A stretch of DNA of 64,000 bases from Bacteroidota bacterium (lineage in GTDB: Bacteria > Bacteroidota > Bacteroidia > Bacteroidales > UBA12481): positions 124,001 through 188,000 of the forward strand of contig JABHCC010000010.1 in the NCBI GenBank assembly GCA_018669475.1. The letters are read 5' to 3'. Positions within the stretch are counted from its first letter, which is position 1. Every line of letters starts with the position of its first letter. Below are positions 34,816 to 44,268 of this stretch, piece after piece. The notes below the pieces were generated by a model that was not told the DNA's origin, made no database searches, and saw only the letters and a list, made by a program, of their open reading frames with translations. Position numbers and translations under genes: made by a program.

Positions 34816-34823
34816 TACATTTG
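34816..34823 (+). promoter_or_regulatory. -7 promoter element for the FISUMP gene at 34887
   Basis: TACATTTG fits TAnnTTTG, about 63 nt before ATG 34887. It overlaps an earlier in-frame TTG, which argues against that longer start. Confidence 0.45.
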
Positions 34824-34886
34824 ATTGGCTTCTCTTATAAAGCCATGGCTTTACTCAGTGTTGATTATAACGTAATTACCGTAACA

Positions 34887-35612
34887 ATGATTATTTTAAA
34901 AACAAGCTTGCAAATCTTACTTCTTGGAGCTGTAATTCTATTTTCAGTCTCTTGTGAGGATTATCTTCCAGAGAGCAATGAACCCTTTGATTTCACCGAT
35001 TCAAGGGATGGAAATTCCTACACCGCTTTGAAGATTGGTGACCAGACCTGGATGATTAAAAATCTGGCCTATCTACCGAGCGTTGCTCCTTCTTCTGAAG
35101 GTTCAGAAAGCTCACCCTTCTATTATGTTTATGATTATCAAGGTACTGATATTGCTGAGGCTATTGCTACATCCAATTATGAAAGCTATGGAGTACTCTA
35201 CAATTGGCATGCAGCCTTGACTGCTTGTCCATCGGGATGGCATTTGCCCACAGAAACTGAGTGGCAGACCTTAGAGATGCATGTTGCACTGGACGAGATC
35301 GATGTGGATCGTATAGAGTGGCGAGGCAGACCTGAACTGCTTGGAACTAAACTGAGATCTACATCTGGCTGGGATAGTGATGGAAACGGAGACAATAGTA
35401 GTGGTTTTAATGCTCTTCCTGCTGGTTTTTGTATGGGTGGTGGTAGTTTTCAGGAAGAAGGCCGATGGGCTACTTTCTGGACTTCAACAGAAATCGATCC
35501 TCCTTACAACGTTTTACCCTGGTATCGGGGACTCCGTTCCAACGAAGACGGTGTTCACCGAGTTACGACATTTTACCATTCTGGTTTTTCGGTGAGGTGT
35601 GTGAAGGATTAG
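34887..35612 (+). CDS. FISUMP-domain lipoprotein, single domain
   Basis: About 241 residues from ATG 34887 (MIILKTSLQILLLGAVI...SVSC, lipobox VSC, then EDY). One FISUMP domain: TDSRDGNSYTALKIG, DQTWMIKNLAYLPS, YYVYDYQGTD, YGVLYNWHAAL, CPSGWHLPTETEWQTLE, GDNSSGFNALPAG, TFWTSTE and the terminal GFSVRCVKD. The variable segment before the end reads WYRGLRSNEDGVHR. It is anchored in the envelope and probably surface exposed. It differs from the 5361 copy mainly in the loop after LPTETEW. No operon partner. Confidence 0.88.
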   Translation: MIILKTSLQILLLGAVILFSVSCEDYLPESNEPFDFTDSRDGNSYTALKIGDQTWMIKNLAYLPSVAPSSEGSESSPFYYVYDYQGTDIAEAIATSNYESYGVLYNWHAALTACPSGWHLPTETEWQTLEMHVALDEIDVDRIEWRGRPELLGTKLRSTSGWDSDGNGDNSSGFNALPAGFCMGGGSFQEEGRWATFWTSTEIDPPYNVLPWYRGLRSNEDGVHRVTTFYHSGFSVRCVKD

Positions 35613-35655
35613 GCAGAAATTATGGCAGGTTTTGACTATTTCCTGAATGGGTTAA

Positions 35656-35769
35656 GATACTGGCTTATCTATTTGTGAGGATGTTGCTGATATACTGGGA
35701 GCGAAGATATGGGCTGAGAGTGTTCCCAATAAAGGAAACCAACTTTGTATAAACTTAAAACTTGGATAA
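35656..35769 (+). pseudogene. Histidine kinase C-terminal (HATPase) remnant
   Basis: The frame reads DTGLSICEDVADILGAKIWA, then ESVPNKGNQLCINL and a stop. This is the G2-box and final strand region of a sensor kinase (homologues: GLGLSI...GGKIWVES-x-x-GKG). The upstream part is out of frame or missing. Confidence 0.6.
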
Positions 35770-36091
35770 TTGATTGATATTTACCTTACCTGGGGGGGAA
35801 TATTAGTAATGAGAATGATTATTCTGAGAACACCTTTTTCATTCAATTACTAAAAGACCTGCTGACGCTTGACAGGAAAAAAGATCCCGTATTTATCCAC
35901 TGTCTTCTTCGCCTCCTGCCCGATCAATTGTCCTGACAAATACAGGATCGAATGCCCAGCTACGGTCTTTGCATCGCACATTAGGCATATTTTGATATGG
36001 TAAACGAAATAAAAATTCAGTTAATTTTGAACTGGTGAATTATTAATCTTACTTTCCTCATTGACGAATAAACAACTGAAAAGTTATAATT
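35770..36091. other. Intergenic region with an unassigned minus-strand open stretch
   Basis: The minus strand at about 36010-35850 is open for about 50 codons (KTVAGHSILYLSGQLIG, KKTVDKYGIFFPVKRQQV). It reads like protein but I cannot assign it; probably a remnant. The rest is upstream sequence of the GH127 gene. Confidence 0.3.
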
Positions 36092-39000
36092 ATGAAAATA
36101 TATAAGCTGTTCGTTGGAATAATACTAAGTTTTTGTGCTTTGGGTATAACTTCAACATTTGCACAAAGCGGTGATCAGATTTTAGACGGAATTGGAGAAA
36201 CAGGATTAATTGCTCGCTATACATTTGCAGAGAATGCAAAAGATTGGTCTCGTAATAATTTACATGGCAGCATTCAAGGCTCTAATTTCAAGTTTGTAGA
36301 TGACGACATCTTTGGTAATGTACTTTCTATACCAGAAAATAGTGACGCGTTTATATCAATCCCGGGTGAAGCAGTAGCAGGAGAAGAATCACTTAGTATC
36401 ACTGGATGGATTTATCTGCGTTCTGCAAAAAGCGGGCAGTTATTTTTCGATTTTGGAAAAAACAGCAAGTCACATCTGTTTGCTGCTCCGGAAGGGACGG
36501 AGGACAAAGAAGGTTTTCAGGCTCAAATCCATACTAAATCTGACAAGTATATTACTAGTTCACCAGCGCTGGGACTGTATAGATGGAATCATTTAGCTAT
36601 TGTTATAAATGTTCCCTCCAAAACTTTGAGTACATATTTAAATGGAGCGCTTGTAAGTGAGACAAAGAATGTAAATGTAGAATTAGAACAACTGTTCGAT
36701 TACAATTCAGGAAAAAAGAACAAACTCTATATAGGAAAATCACTGGATTCTGATAATACCTGTTTAAATGCCAAATTACATGATTTCCGAATCTATAGAA
36801 TCCCTTTGAGTGAAAGACAAATTGCCAGGATTCAAACCAATGCTTTGAAAAACGAAGAAGCGGTAGTTAGAAGAAACCGTGAACCAGACCGGAACCTTCC
36901 AGAATTTTCCGAAACAAGTCCTCAGTTGTATAATGCATTTCTGACTAGCGTTCCGGATATTTATGAGGAGACAATAGTGGGGCATCTTCCAAGATTACCA
37001 CGATATGTACAGGGCGTTTACAGCAATAATATTGAATGGCCTGATGTAAGAGTACTCTGGCCAGCACCTGTTGATAATAGTCAGGCACTTACCCCTGGCA
37101 CATTTACAGTAACAGGAAGGGTTGCTGGAACAGACATCCAGCCAAATGCAATTATCACAGTTATAGAAGCTGAAAAACCTGCCACACCACATCGCTCCTT
37201 GGAAGTTTTTAATCTAAATCAGGTTATATTAAACACTGATATTCATAAAAACGACACAAAGTTTATCGAGAATCGTGATAAATTTATAACAGGCCTTGCC
37301 AATACAAATCCAGACAATTTCCTTTATATGTTTCGTAATGCCTTTGGGCAGGAACAACCTGAGGGAGCAGAACCACTAAGGGGATGGGATAGTCAACAAA
37401 CCAAATTACGCGGTCATGCTACAGGGCATTATCTTAGCGCTATAGCTCAGGCCTATGCAGGTACCGCTTATGATGCGTCGCTCCAGGCTAATTTTGCTGG
37501 TAAGATGGAATATATGGTAAATACTCTGTATGAATTATCACAAATGTCTGGACAAGCACAAACAAGCGGTGGAGAATATGTGTCAGACCCGATAGCTGTG
37601 CTACCAGGTCATGGTAAATCAGAATTTGATTCAGATTTGAGTGTAGAAAATATCCGAACAGATTACTGGAATTGGGGAAAAGGATTTATTAGTGCCTATC
37701 CACCTGACCAGTTTATTATGTTAGAAAATGGAGCGAGCTATGGAGGGGATAACACTAAAATCTGGGCCCCATATTATACCTTGCATAAAATCCTGGCCGG
37801 ATTGATGGATAATTATGAAGTCAGTGGCAATGAAAAAGCCTTGGAAATAGTAAAAGGTATGGGGGACTGGGTATATGCCCGTCTGAGTCAGTTGCCAACC
37901 GAGACACTAATAAGTATGTGGAACAGATACATTGCAGGAGAGTTTGGGGGTATGAATGAAGCTATGGCAAGACTGTATCGACTGACCAGCGAGCCTCGGT
38001 ATCTGGAAGTTGCACAATTATTTGACAACATTAAAGTATTTTTTGGTGATGCTGAACATTCTCACGGCCTGGCTAAAAATGTAGATATGTTCCGTGGATT
38101 ACATGCCAACCAGCACATACCCCAAATTATGGGGGCACTTGAAATTTATCGTGATTCAGATGCTCCGGAGTATTATCATATAGCTGATAATTTCTGGAAT
38201 ATGGCCACTAATGATTATATGTATAGTATTGGAGGAGTTGCAGGAGCGCGGAACCCTAATAATGCAGAATGCTTCACCAGCGAACCGGCAACACTTTATG
38301 AAAACGGTTTCTCGGCTGGTGGCCAGAATGAAACATGTGCTACCTATAATATGCTCAAATTAACCAGAAACCTTTTCCTCTTCGATCAGCGTGCAGAGTT
38401 AATGGATTATTACGAGCGTGGACTTTACAATCACATTCTCGCTTCTGTTGCAGAGAATACCCCTGCAAATACCTATCATGTACCCTTGAGAACAGGTTCA
38501 GTAAAACGGTTTGGCAACCCAAATATGACAGGTTTTACCTGTTGTAACGGTACGGCTCTTGAGAGTAGTACAAAACTTCAAAACTCAATCTATTTTAAAA
38601 GTGCAGACAACCGGGCTTTGTATGTAAACCTTTTTGTGCCTTCAACATTAAAATGGACAGAAAAGAAAGTAACTGTAACGCAAACAACAGCTTATCCAAA
38701 AGATGACCATACACGATTAACCATTAAAGGCAAGGGTACATTTGACCTTAATGTACGTGTGCCAAATTGGGCAACTAAAGGATTTTTTGTGAAAATAAAT
38801 GGTAAGGAAGAAAAAGTTATGGCTGTGCCAGGAAGCTATCTTACTTTAAGCCGTAAATGGGAAGACGGTGATATTGTTGAGCTGAGCATGCCGTTTCAAT
38901 TTCACTTAGAACCAGTGATGGATCAGCAAAATATTGCTAGCTTATTTTACGGACCGGTATTACTGGCAGCTCAGGAGTCTGAACCCCGAAACGAATGGCG

Positions 39001-39148
39001 TAAAGTAACACTAGACGCAAAAGATTTAAGTAAATCGATATCAGGTGATGCTGACCAGTTGCAATTTAATATTGACGGTGTTGTTTTTAAGCCTTTCTAC
39101 GAAACTTATGGGCCTTATTCGGTTTATCTCGATGTTATCTTAAAATAA
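36092..39148 (+). CDS. LamG-GH127 beta-L-arabinofuranosidase (DUF1680)
   Basis: 1,018 residues. Signal peptide (ITSTFAQ|SG), LamG/concanavalin domain at about 30-250 (ARYTFAENAKDWS, LSITGWIYLRS, DFRIYRIPLSERQIARI), a small Ig-like linker (about 285-365), and a DUF1680 (alpha/alpha)6 catalytic domain at about 370-1015. The zinc site of GH127 is present: E747 and C749 in NETCATYNM, C817 and C818 in FTCCNG, where the first Cys of CC is the known nucleophile. Other marks: LRGHATGHYLSA, YYTLHKILAGL, EFGGMNEAMARLY. It releases L-arabinofuranose from plant glycans or glycoproteins (GH146 is a close alternative). Exported; no SusCD pair nearby. Confidence 0.88.
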   Translation: MKIYKLFVGIILSFCALGITSTFAQSGDQILDGIGETGLIARYTFAENAKDWSRNNLHGSIQGSNFKFVDDDIFGNVLSIPENSDAFISIPGEAVAGEESLSITGWIYLRSAKSGQLFFDFGKNSKSHLFAAPEGTEDKEGFQAQIHTKSDKYITSSPALGLYRWNHLAIVINVPSKTLSTYLNGALVSETKNVNVELEQLFDYNSGKKNKLYIGKSLDSDNTCLNAKLHDFRIYRIPLSERQIARIQTNALKNEEAVVRRNREPDRNLPEFSETSPQLYNAFLTSVPDIYEETIVGHLPRLPRYVQGVYSNNIEWPDVRVLWPAPVDNSQALTPGTFTVTGRVAGTDIQPNAIITVIEAEKPATPHRSLEVFNLNQVILNTDIHKNDTKFIENRDKFITGLANTNPDNFLYMFRNAFGQEQPEGAEPLRGWDSQQTKLRGHATGHYLSAIAQAYAGTAYDASLQANFAGKMEYMVNTLYELSQMSGQAQTSGGEYVSDPIAVLPGHGKSEFDSDLSVENIRTDYWNWGKGFISAYPPDQFIMLENGASYGGDNTKIWAPYYTLHKILAGLMDNYEVSGNEKALEIVKGMGDWVYARLSQLPTETLISMWNRYIAGEFGGMNEAMARLYRLTSEPRYLEVAQLFDNIKVFFGDAEHSHGLAKNVDMFRGLHANQHIPQIMGALEIYRDSDAPEYYHIADNFWNMATNDYMYSIGGVAGARNPNNAECFTSEPATLYENGFSAGGQNETCATYNMLKLTRNLFLFDQRAELMDYYERGLYNHILASVAENTPANTYHVPLRTGSVKRFGNPNMTGFTCCNGTALESSTKLQNSIYFKSADNRALYVNLFVPSTLKWTEKKVTVTQTTAYPKDDHTRLTIKGKGTFDLNVRVPNWATKGFFVKINGKEEKVMAVPGSYLTLSRKWEDGDIVELSMPFQFHLEPVMDQQNIASLFYGPVLLAAQESEPRNEWRKVTLDAKDLSKSISGDADQLQFNIDGVVFKPFYETYGPYSVYLDVILK

Positions 39149-39317
39149 GACTCTTTTCTACCATTATATAGGCAAAGAGGCTGGATATTTAGAATTAAAA
39201 CGGTTTATAGAGTGGTTCACAACACAGATGAAAGCATGGAGCCTGTAATGAAATCTAAAAAGGGGGTTTTATCGGATTCAGGTGAAGGCGGTAGACGCAC
39301 AAACTACATTTTGAACC

Positions 39318-39356
39318 TTCCTTCTCAAATTAATGAAACATTAATTTGAGAAGGAA
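39318..39356. repeat. Perfect 18-bp inverted repeat with 3-nt loop
   Basis: TTCCTTCTCAAATTAATG, AAA, then the exact complement. The stop codon of the minus-strand gene (39343-39341) lies inside the stem. There is no U-tract on either strand, so it is not a classical terminator; it may stabilise the 3' end of converging transcripts. Confidence 0.75.
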
Positions 39357-41932
39357 AAAATGTCAATTGAAATATGGTGTCTACTTCTCGGGTCAATCTT
39401 TATCAGCTCATCGTCTCCTTTAGTAAAACTTCTTTTATGCAGGATGATACTCTCGCAGGAAGGATCTGATAAAGCTTCAATTTCCAGGCTTGCTTTATCT
39501 CCATTTTTATTCACCTTCAGCTCAAAGCTCAGGTCTCCAAATGGGGTTGCAATTCCGCTTAGTTTCGTGACCATCCCGGCTTGTATCCACTCAACCGGAA
39601 GACCCTCAAAAAGATGTAGCTCATTACCCCTGTCAATTGCCAGTAAGTGAGTCATCAGACGGATAAATTCAGCACTGGCCCAATTATGGGGCATGTCGCC
39701 GACTTTTTTGTAATCTGCTCCCTTGAGGGATTGTTCCTCACGCCATACCAGAGTAGGGGCCGCATGATTACCAAATGCATAGAGTAGTTCAGCTGCCTTT
39801 TCTCCATCACCTTGCCAAAGCATGGCATGGCCGTAAAAAGAGGCAAAATAATTCCATATTCCTTTAGCATCCCAACCGGTCCCATAAACCATTCCTTCTT
39901 TCTCAGTGGCTTCAAGCATCTTAAGATTTCCATTGGCTATGGGATCATCTTTTGAAAAGATTTGTCCGGGATACACAGCATGGCAAAAAGCCCATTGGGC
40001 ACGCTGTGGAAGATGCTTCTTGCCAGCTTCTCCCATCAGCATGGGCAAATACAAATTTCCGTGGTGATCAGTTGTTTTGTCACGTTGGACTGCTTTTTCA
40101 AAGGCAAAAATAAAATCATCATATTCTTTCTGCCAATATGAGGCTTCCTCTTTTTTACCCAGCCATTTCGCTGCCTGAATGAAAGCCCTTAGTCCGGCAA
40201 GATTCCAATAGGAATTCGTGTATTCATCATGTGTACCACCGATACCTCCATCCAGGGTTCCAGCAGGGTGTAAACCATCATCCAGGGGAGAATCATTCTC
40301 TAATGTCTGCTTTCTCAATGTCTGAATAAACTCCGCAACGAGTTGAAGCTTTGGCCAAATAGATTCCAGCCACTCTTTATCCTGGGTGAGTAGAGCATGC
40401 CTTGTGCAGGTCCAGAGCACGATTCCGTTTTCTTTCCAAAAATCCGGTGCCAATGATTGGATCCGACCATCTTCTTTCTGTGTTGTTAACTCGTAAGCCA
40501 CCCCATTGCGGGCCTGTTCCCCAGCTCCCAGGATTGCTGCTGCTTCGAGGAGAAAGGCTCCGTCAACTATCCATAAACCACGATAGCAGGTTGGTCCCAC
40601 CTGAAAAGCAGGTAAGCCATTTTTTATTTCTCTGGCTTGCCAGATATTACGAATTGACGATTCCATGAGACCCTGAATCCCGGCATCGGGTACATGAATC
40701 TTATTAAAAGGAATCAAGGGATGATTATCCCAATAGTCTCTTGCCTGGTCACGACAAATATGAACCTGCTCAAGTGATCTTTTCTCTTGTATGCCCCTTT
40801 CTCGTGAAAAGCCATTCGTGTATTGAATGTAAAATTCAATCGTCTTACCCGGTTTAACATTGATTTCTTCAAGCTCAACCAGATATTGAGTCTCATTTTG
40901 CTGTTCTGTCTGAACCATTCTCAGAGAAGAACATAGCGACTCACCACCATCAATACTCACCAACTGGTTTTCCGTATTGAATACCACAGGGAGGGTCGAA
41001 TTGATCTCAATCTTTGGATTAAGACTTTGTTCATTATTGCCGATATTTTTGATCCGGACAAGCATCAGATCATCACGGGAAGGTCCGGAATGCTGAAGTT
41101 TTCTGGTATCTGCCAGAGCAGAAGCATTCATTTTTCCATTAAGCAGTTTCTTATGATCCGGTTTTGTATCAGACTTAAAAACCCATAGCCCGTTGAGGAT
41201 AGTATTTTTATCCGATCCAGCCGCATTTATTGTTAGCTGTATTTTCCCGTCCAGATTCTGGTCTATCGCATTGAACCAAAATGAGGCTACTTCGTTATGT
41301 CCGACATCCTCAATAAGGTCAATTGTTTTTGTTTCAGCTCCTTCAACTATTAAGCTTTGAATTCGTCTCCCCGTTTCTTTCCAATAACCCTCGCATAAGA
41401 CCAGAGCTATACTCCGGGATTCTCCAGCGGGTACCACTAGTTCATAGGAGATACTTCCATCCATATGAACTGCAATATTTCTTATTGACTTTTCAATATC
41501 AGATGAAGGATTGGCCCAGTTTTTTAAATAGCCACCATCATCAGTACGACGTAGATCAGATCGATCCTGAGGTGCTGGTCTAAGTTCAATATCGGCAAAG
41601 GTTTCCTGAATAATCTCCAATTGGTCAGCCAGGAATGTTGTTTCAACAATGGGGATTCTTGGGGAATATAGTTCTTGTTTGGCCCATTTTTCACCTGTAT
41701 CAAGCCTGACACCTATACGGGTTCCAAATTCCCGTCCACCTTGCCGATAATGATATAATAACTCACCACTTTTATCTACCAGACTTTTATGCGGATCATC
41801 CGGCAGGCAGATCGCTGTCTGCCATTCTGGTGGAGAAAAGGCAAGGTCTTCTCCTACCCAGAGATCCTTTGTGGTTTTACATCCGCTTATCAGGATAATA
41901 GCTATCAATGCTAAAAGGGAAATCCTCTTCAT
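39341..41932 (-). CDS. Lipoprotein with a six-hairpin glycosidase-like domain
   Basis: 863 residues from ATG 41932 (MKRISLLALIAIILISGC, lipobox ISGC); the longer frame to 42010 overlaps the promoter. An N-terminal beta-sandwich half (about 25-420) is followed by an (alpha/alpha)6 toroid (about 430-800): GPTCYRGLWIVDGAFLLEAA, HALLTQDKEWLESIWPKL, GGTHDEYTNSYWNLAGLRAF, GHAMLWQGDGEKAAELLYAF, MPHNWASAEFIRLMTHLL. The small C-terminal beta domain is typical after such toroids. Related to GH78/GH65-like clans in layout, family not resolved; Asp/Glu in IVDGAF and HDEYTN are candidate catalytic residues. Probably acts on the same class of glycans as the convergent GH127. Confidence 0.7.
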   Translation of the reverse strand: MKRISLLALIAIILISGCKTTKDLWVGEDLAFSPPEWQTAICLPDDPHKSLVDKSGELLYHYRQGGREFGTRIGVRLDTGEKWAKQELYSPRIPIVETTFLADQLEIIQETFADIELRPAPQDRSDLRRTDDGGYLKNWANPSSDIEKSIRNIAVHMDGSISYELVVPAGESRSIALVLCEGYWKETGRRIQSLIVEGAETKTIDLIEDVGHNEVASFWFNAIDQNLDGKIQLTINAAGSDKNTILNGLWVFKSDTKPDHKKLLNGKMNASALADTRKLQHSGPSRDDLMLVRIKNIGNNEQSLNPKIEINSTLPVVFNTENQLVSIDGGESLCSSLRMVQTEQQNETQYLVELEEINVKPGKTIEFYIQYTNGFSRERGIQEKRSLEQVHICRDQARDYWDNHPLIPFNKIHVPDAGIQGLMESSIRNIWQAREIKNGLPAFQVGPTCYRGLWIVDGAFLLEAAAILGAGEQARNGVAYELTTQKEDGRIQSLAPDFWKENGIVLWTCTRHALLTQDKEWLESIWPKLQLVAEFIQTLRKQTLENDSPLDDGLHPAGTLDGGIGGTHDEYTNSYWNLAGLRAFIQAAKWLGKKEEASYWQKEYDDFIFAFEKAVQRDKTTDHHGNLYLPMLMGEAGKKHLPQRAQWAFCHAVYPGQIFSKDDPIANGNLKMLEATEKEGMVYGTGWDAKGIWNYFASFYGHAMLWQGDGEKAAELLYAFGNHAAPTLVWREEQSLKGADYKKVGDMPHNWASAEFIRLMTHLLAIDRGNELHLFEGLPVEWIQAGMVTKLSGIATPFGDLSFELKVNKNGDKASLEIEALSDPSCESIILHKRSFTKGDDELIKIDPRSRHHISIDIFSFSN

Positions 41933-41982
41933 GTCAGGTTTTGTTTGGATCGAAGTTAGTATAATCACTCCTTGTATCAATG

Positions 41983-41990
41983 CAAAGATA
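41983..41990 (-). promoter_or_regulatory. -7 promoter element of the six-hairpin lipoprotein gene
   Basis: TATCTTTG on the minus strand fits TAnnTTTG, about 50 nt before ATG 41932. Confidence 0.45.
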
Positions 41991-42050
41991 GGCATTGATA
42001 TATTTTTCAAAAAATCCGGCGTGTATTTGTCTATATGTAAATCTTCAAAT

Positions 42051-42090
42051 CAATCTTGACACAATCTTGACACTTCTTAACACAATCTTC
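42051..42090. repeat. Short direct repeats in the divergent promoter region
   Basis: CAATCTTGACA occurs twice in tandem (42051-42061, 42062-42072), followed by CTTCTTAACA and CAATCTTC, giving about four 10-11-bp periods. The period equals one helical turn, as in operator arrays. It lies between divergent genes at 41932 and 42227. Confidence 0.5.
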
Positions 42091-42226
42091 ATATTATCTT
42101 ATCCAGCTAAGGTTACTTTTCCAGTGTTAAACCACTAAGGATAGTTTATGGCCGGGAAAAGTCCTGGTCAGATAAAATCTTTGATTCATGTATAATAGGA
42201 TTACTAAACACTAAACTACCTGAAAA

Positions 42227-44197
42227 ATGAAACATGTATTATTTATTCTCTGTTCCCTTCTTCTGATCCTTAGTTGTCAGAAAGAAGATGATTTCTGCTT
42301 TCCCACAGAAAGTGATGTCCAGATTCAAAATCATCAGCTTAAAACCTCTTTTAATACTGATCCTCTTTTCTCCCTGATCGATCTTATTGGTGATTTACAG
42401 ATTGCAGGTGACCTTAAGAAAGGTCAGGCCAACTCCTTGATCAGTAAAATAGAAAATGCGATCAAGAGTATTGAAAAAGGCAATCTGAATGCAGCCACCG
42501 GACAGTTAAACTCCTTTATCAAAGGAGTAGAAGGAATGATAAAAAAAGGTGCCCTGGATGATATCCTGGGATATTCCATGATTAATATTGTCACGGACGT
42601 GCTTAATCCTGGCAGTGAAGATTCCTTTGTTGACTCGAGAGATGGTAGGGAATATGGGTATGTTACCATTGGTGACCAAACCTGGATGAGCGAAAATCTT
42701 GCTTATTTGCCACTTGTTAGTGGGTCTGGTGATTATTCCTTTTCAGAGCCATATTATTATGTGTACAACAATGAAAGTGATGATGTGGAGGTGGCTCAGG
42801 CCAATGAAAACTTCAATAAATATGGGGTCCTCTACAACCGGGAGGCAGCCATGATATCCTGTCCTGAAGGATGGAGCTTGCCGCAAGATCAGGATTGGTC
42901 AGAATTGATTTCATTTCTTGGTGAAGGAGTTGCTACTGATTTAAAAGCTACCGAAGGTTGGTATATATCAGATTGGACAGATGGTAACGGTGATAATAGT
43001 AGCGGATTTACAGCTCTCCCAGGGGGGATCCTTTGGGATGAGTTTAATTATGAGGGTCAGGAAGCCTATTTCTGGTCTTCAACTGAGAATTCAGCAAACT
43101 CAATGGCTGCCTGGTGTTATTATCTATATTTTCACCTGACAGACGATGTTTATAGAACAGATATGGATAAAAAAAATGGATTATCTGTTCGTTGCATTAA
43201 AAAAACCGGAGCGGAGATCGGACTTGCAACAGTCACAACAAGCGATCCTTTTAATATAACGCAGTACTCTGCTGAAGTGAGTGGTGAAGTTGTCAATGAC
43301 GGAGGAGCGGCCGTTTTTGACAGAGGAATTACCTGGAGTATGGAAGAAAATCCCACAATTCAAGAAATGTATTCCAGCAATGGATCTGGAATTGGAACTT
43401 TCTCTTGTTTTATTTCAGGCCTTGAACCAGGTAGCTCTTACTATGTCAGGGCCTATGCATCAAATGAAGTTGGAACTTCTTATGGAGAACAATATTCATT
43501 TACAACTGAAGAACAGATAATTGGCCCAAGTGTATTTACAGATTCCAGGGATGGAACCGAGTATAAATATATAAGCCTGGGGTCACAAACCTGGATGGCT
43601 GAGAACCTGGCTTTTTTGCCATCAGTTGATGCATCTGCAAGTGGTTCAGATATTGAACCCATGTACTATGTTTATGGTTATGAGGGAAATGATGTATCCT
43701 TAGCTAAACAAAACCCAAATTATACGACTTACGGTGTATTGTATAATTGGCCAGCTGCCATGAACGGTTCATCAGGTAGCACATCAATTCCAAGCGGAAT
43801 ACAAGGAGTATGTCCAGATGGATGGCATTTACCGAGTGATTTAGAATGGACTGCTTTGATCAATTACTTAAGCGACAATGGATATGGATATGAGGGAAGT
43901 GGAAGTGATGTCGGCAAGGCGATGGCCTCTACCTGGGCTTGGATTACCAGCACAATTCCAGGGGCAGTTGGATACGATCAGAATGATAACAATGATAGTG
44001 GATTCAAGGCATTTCCAGCTGGTTTCCGTAACGCTACAGGAGGATTTTTAGGAATAAGCCAGTATGCTTACTTCTGGTCAACATCAGTGTATGGTTCCTC
44101 AACCTGGTACAGAATGTTGCACTACAACTATGGAGGAGTTTATCGCAATTACAGCAATCCTAAAAACGGATACCCGGTACGCTGCTTAAAAGATTAA
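42227..44197 (+). CDS. Lipoprotein with FIMAH-like, FISUMP, FnIII-like and FISUMP domains
   Basis: 656 residues; lipobox ILSC (about Cys17) then QKEDD. Order: a helical FIMAH-like region (about 45-125; LISKIENAIKSIEKGN, AATGQLNSFIKGVEGMI), FISUMP 1 (about 132-326; VDSRDGREYGYVTIG, CPEGWSLPQ, GDNSSGFTALPGG, GLSVRCIKK), a fibronectin-like domain (about 330-425; AEVSGEVVNDGGAAVFDRGI, YYVRAYASNEVG), and FISUMP 2 (about 430-656; TDSRDGTEYKY, CPDGWHLPS, NDSGFKAFPAG, GYPVRCLKD). FISUMP 1 has YNREAAM and GWSLP instead of the conserved YNW and GWHLP. Surface-anchored; followed by a strong terminator. Confidence 0.87.
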   Translation: MKHVLFILCSLLLILSCQKEDDFCFPTESDVQIQNHQLKTSFNTDPLFSLIDLIGDLQIAGDLKKGQANSLISKIENAIKSIEKGNLNAATGQLNSFIKGVEGMIKKGALDDILGYSMINIVTDVLNPGSEDSFVDSRDGREYGYVTIGDQTWMSENLAYLPLVSGSGDYSFSEPYYYVYNNESDDVEVAQANENFNKYGVLYNREAAMISCPEGWSLPQDQDWSELISFLGEGVATDLKATEGWYISDWTDGNGDNSSGFTALPGGILWDEFNYEGQEAYFWSSTENSANSMAAWCYYLYFHLTDDVYRTDMDKKNGLSVRCIKKTGAEIGLATVTTSDPFNITQYSAEVSGEVVNDGGAAVFDRGITWSMEENPTIQEMYSSNGSGIGTFSCFISGLEPGSSYYVRAYASNEVGTSYGEQYSFTTEEQIIGPSVFTDSRDGTEYKYISLGSQTWMAENLAFLPSVDASASGSDIEPMYYVYGYEGNDVSLAKQNPNYTTYGVLYNWPAAMNGSSGSTSIPSGIQGVCPDGWHLPSDLEWTALINYLSDNGYGYEGSGSDVGKAMASTWAWITSTIPGAVGYDQNDNNDSGFKAFPAGFRNATGGFLGISQYAYFWSTSVYGSSTWYRMLHYNYGGVYRNYSNPKNGYPVRCLKD

Positions 44198-44235
44198 ACC
44201 ACCACACCATTTAGCTCTTAATCCCACCGAATTTA

Positions 44236-44268
44236 AAAGGCCCGTTTTAAATGAATAAACGGGCCTTT
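44236..44268 (+). terminator. Rho-independent terminator
   Basis: Perfect 12-bp stem AAAGGCCCGTTT/AAACGGGCCTTT with a 9-nt loop, ending the double FISUMP gene. Confidence 0.85.

Noticed and set aside
3345-41932. Code reassignment of TGA to an amino acid
   Set aside because: TGA ends several intact genes (for example 7188-7190, 16018-16020 and the coupled ATGA junctions), so in-frame TGAs are better explained as mutations.
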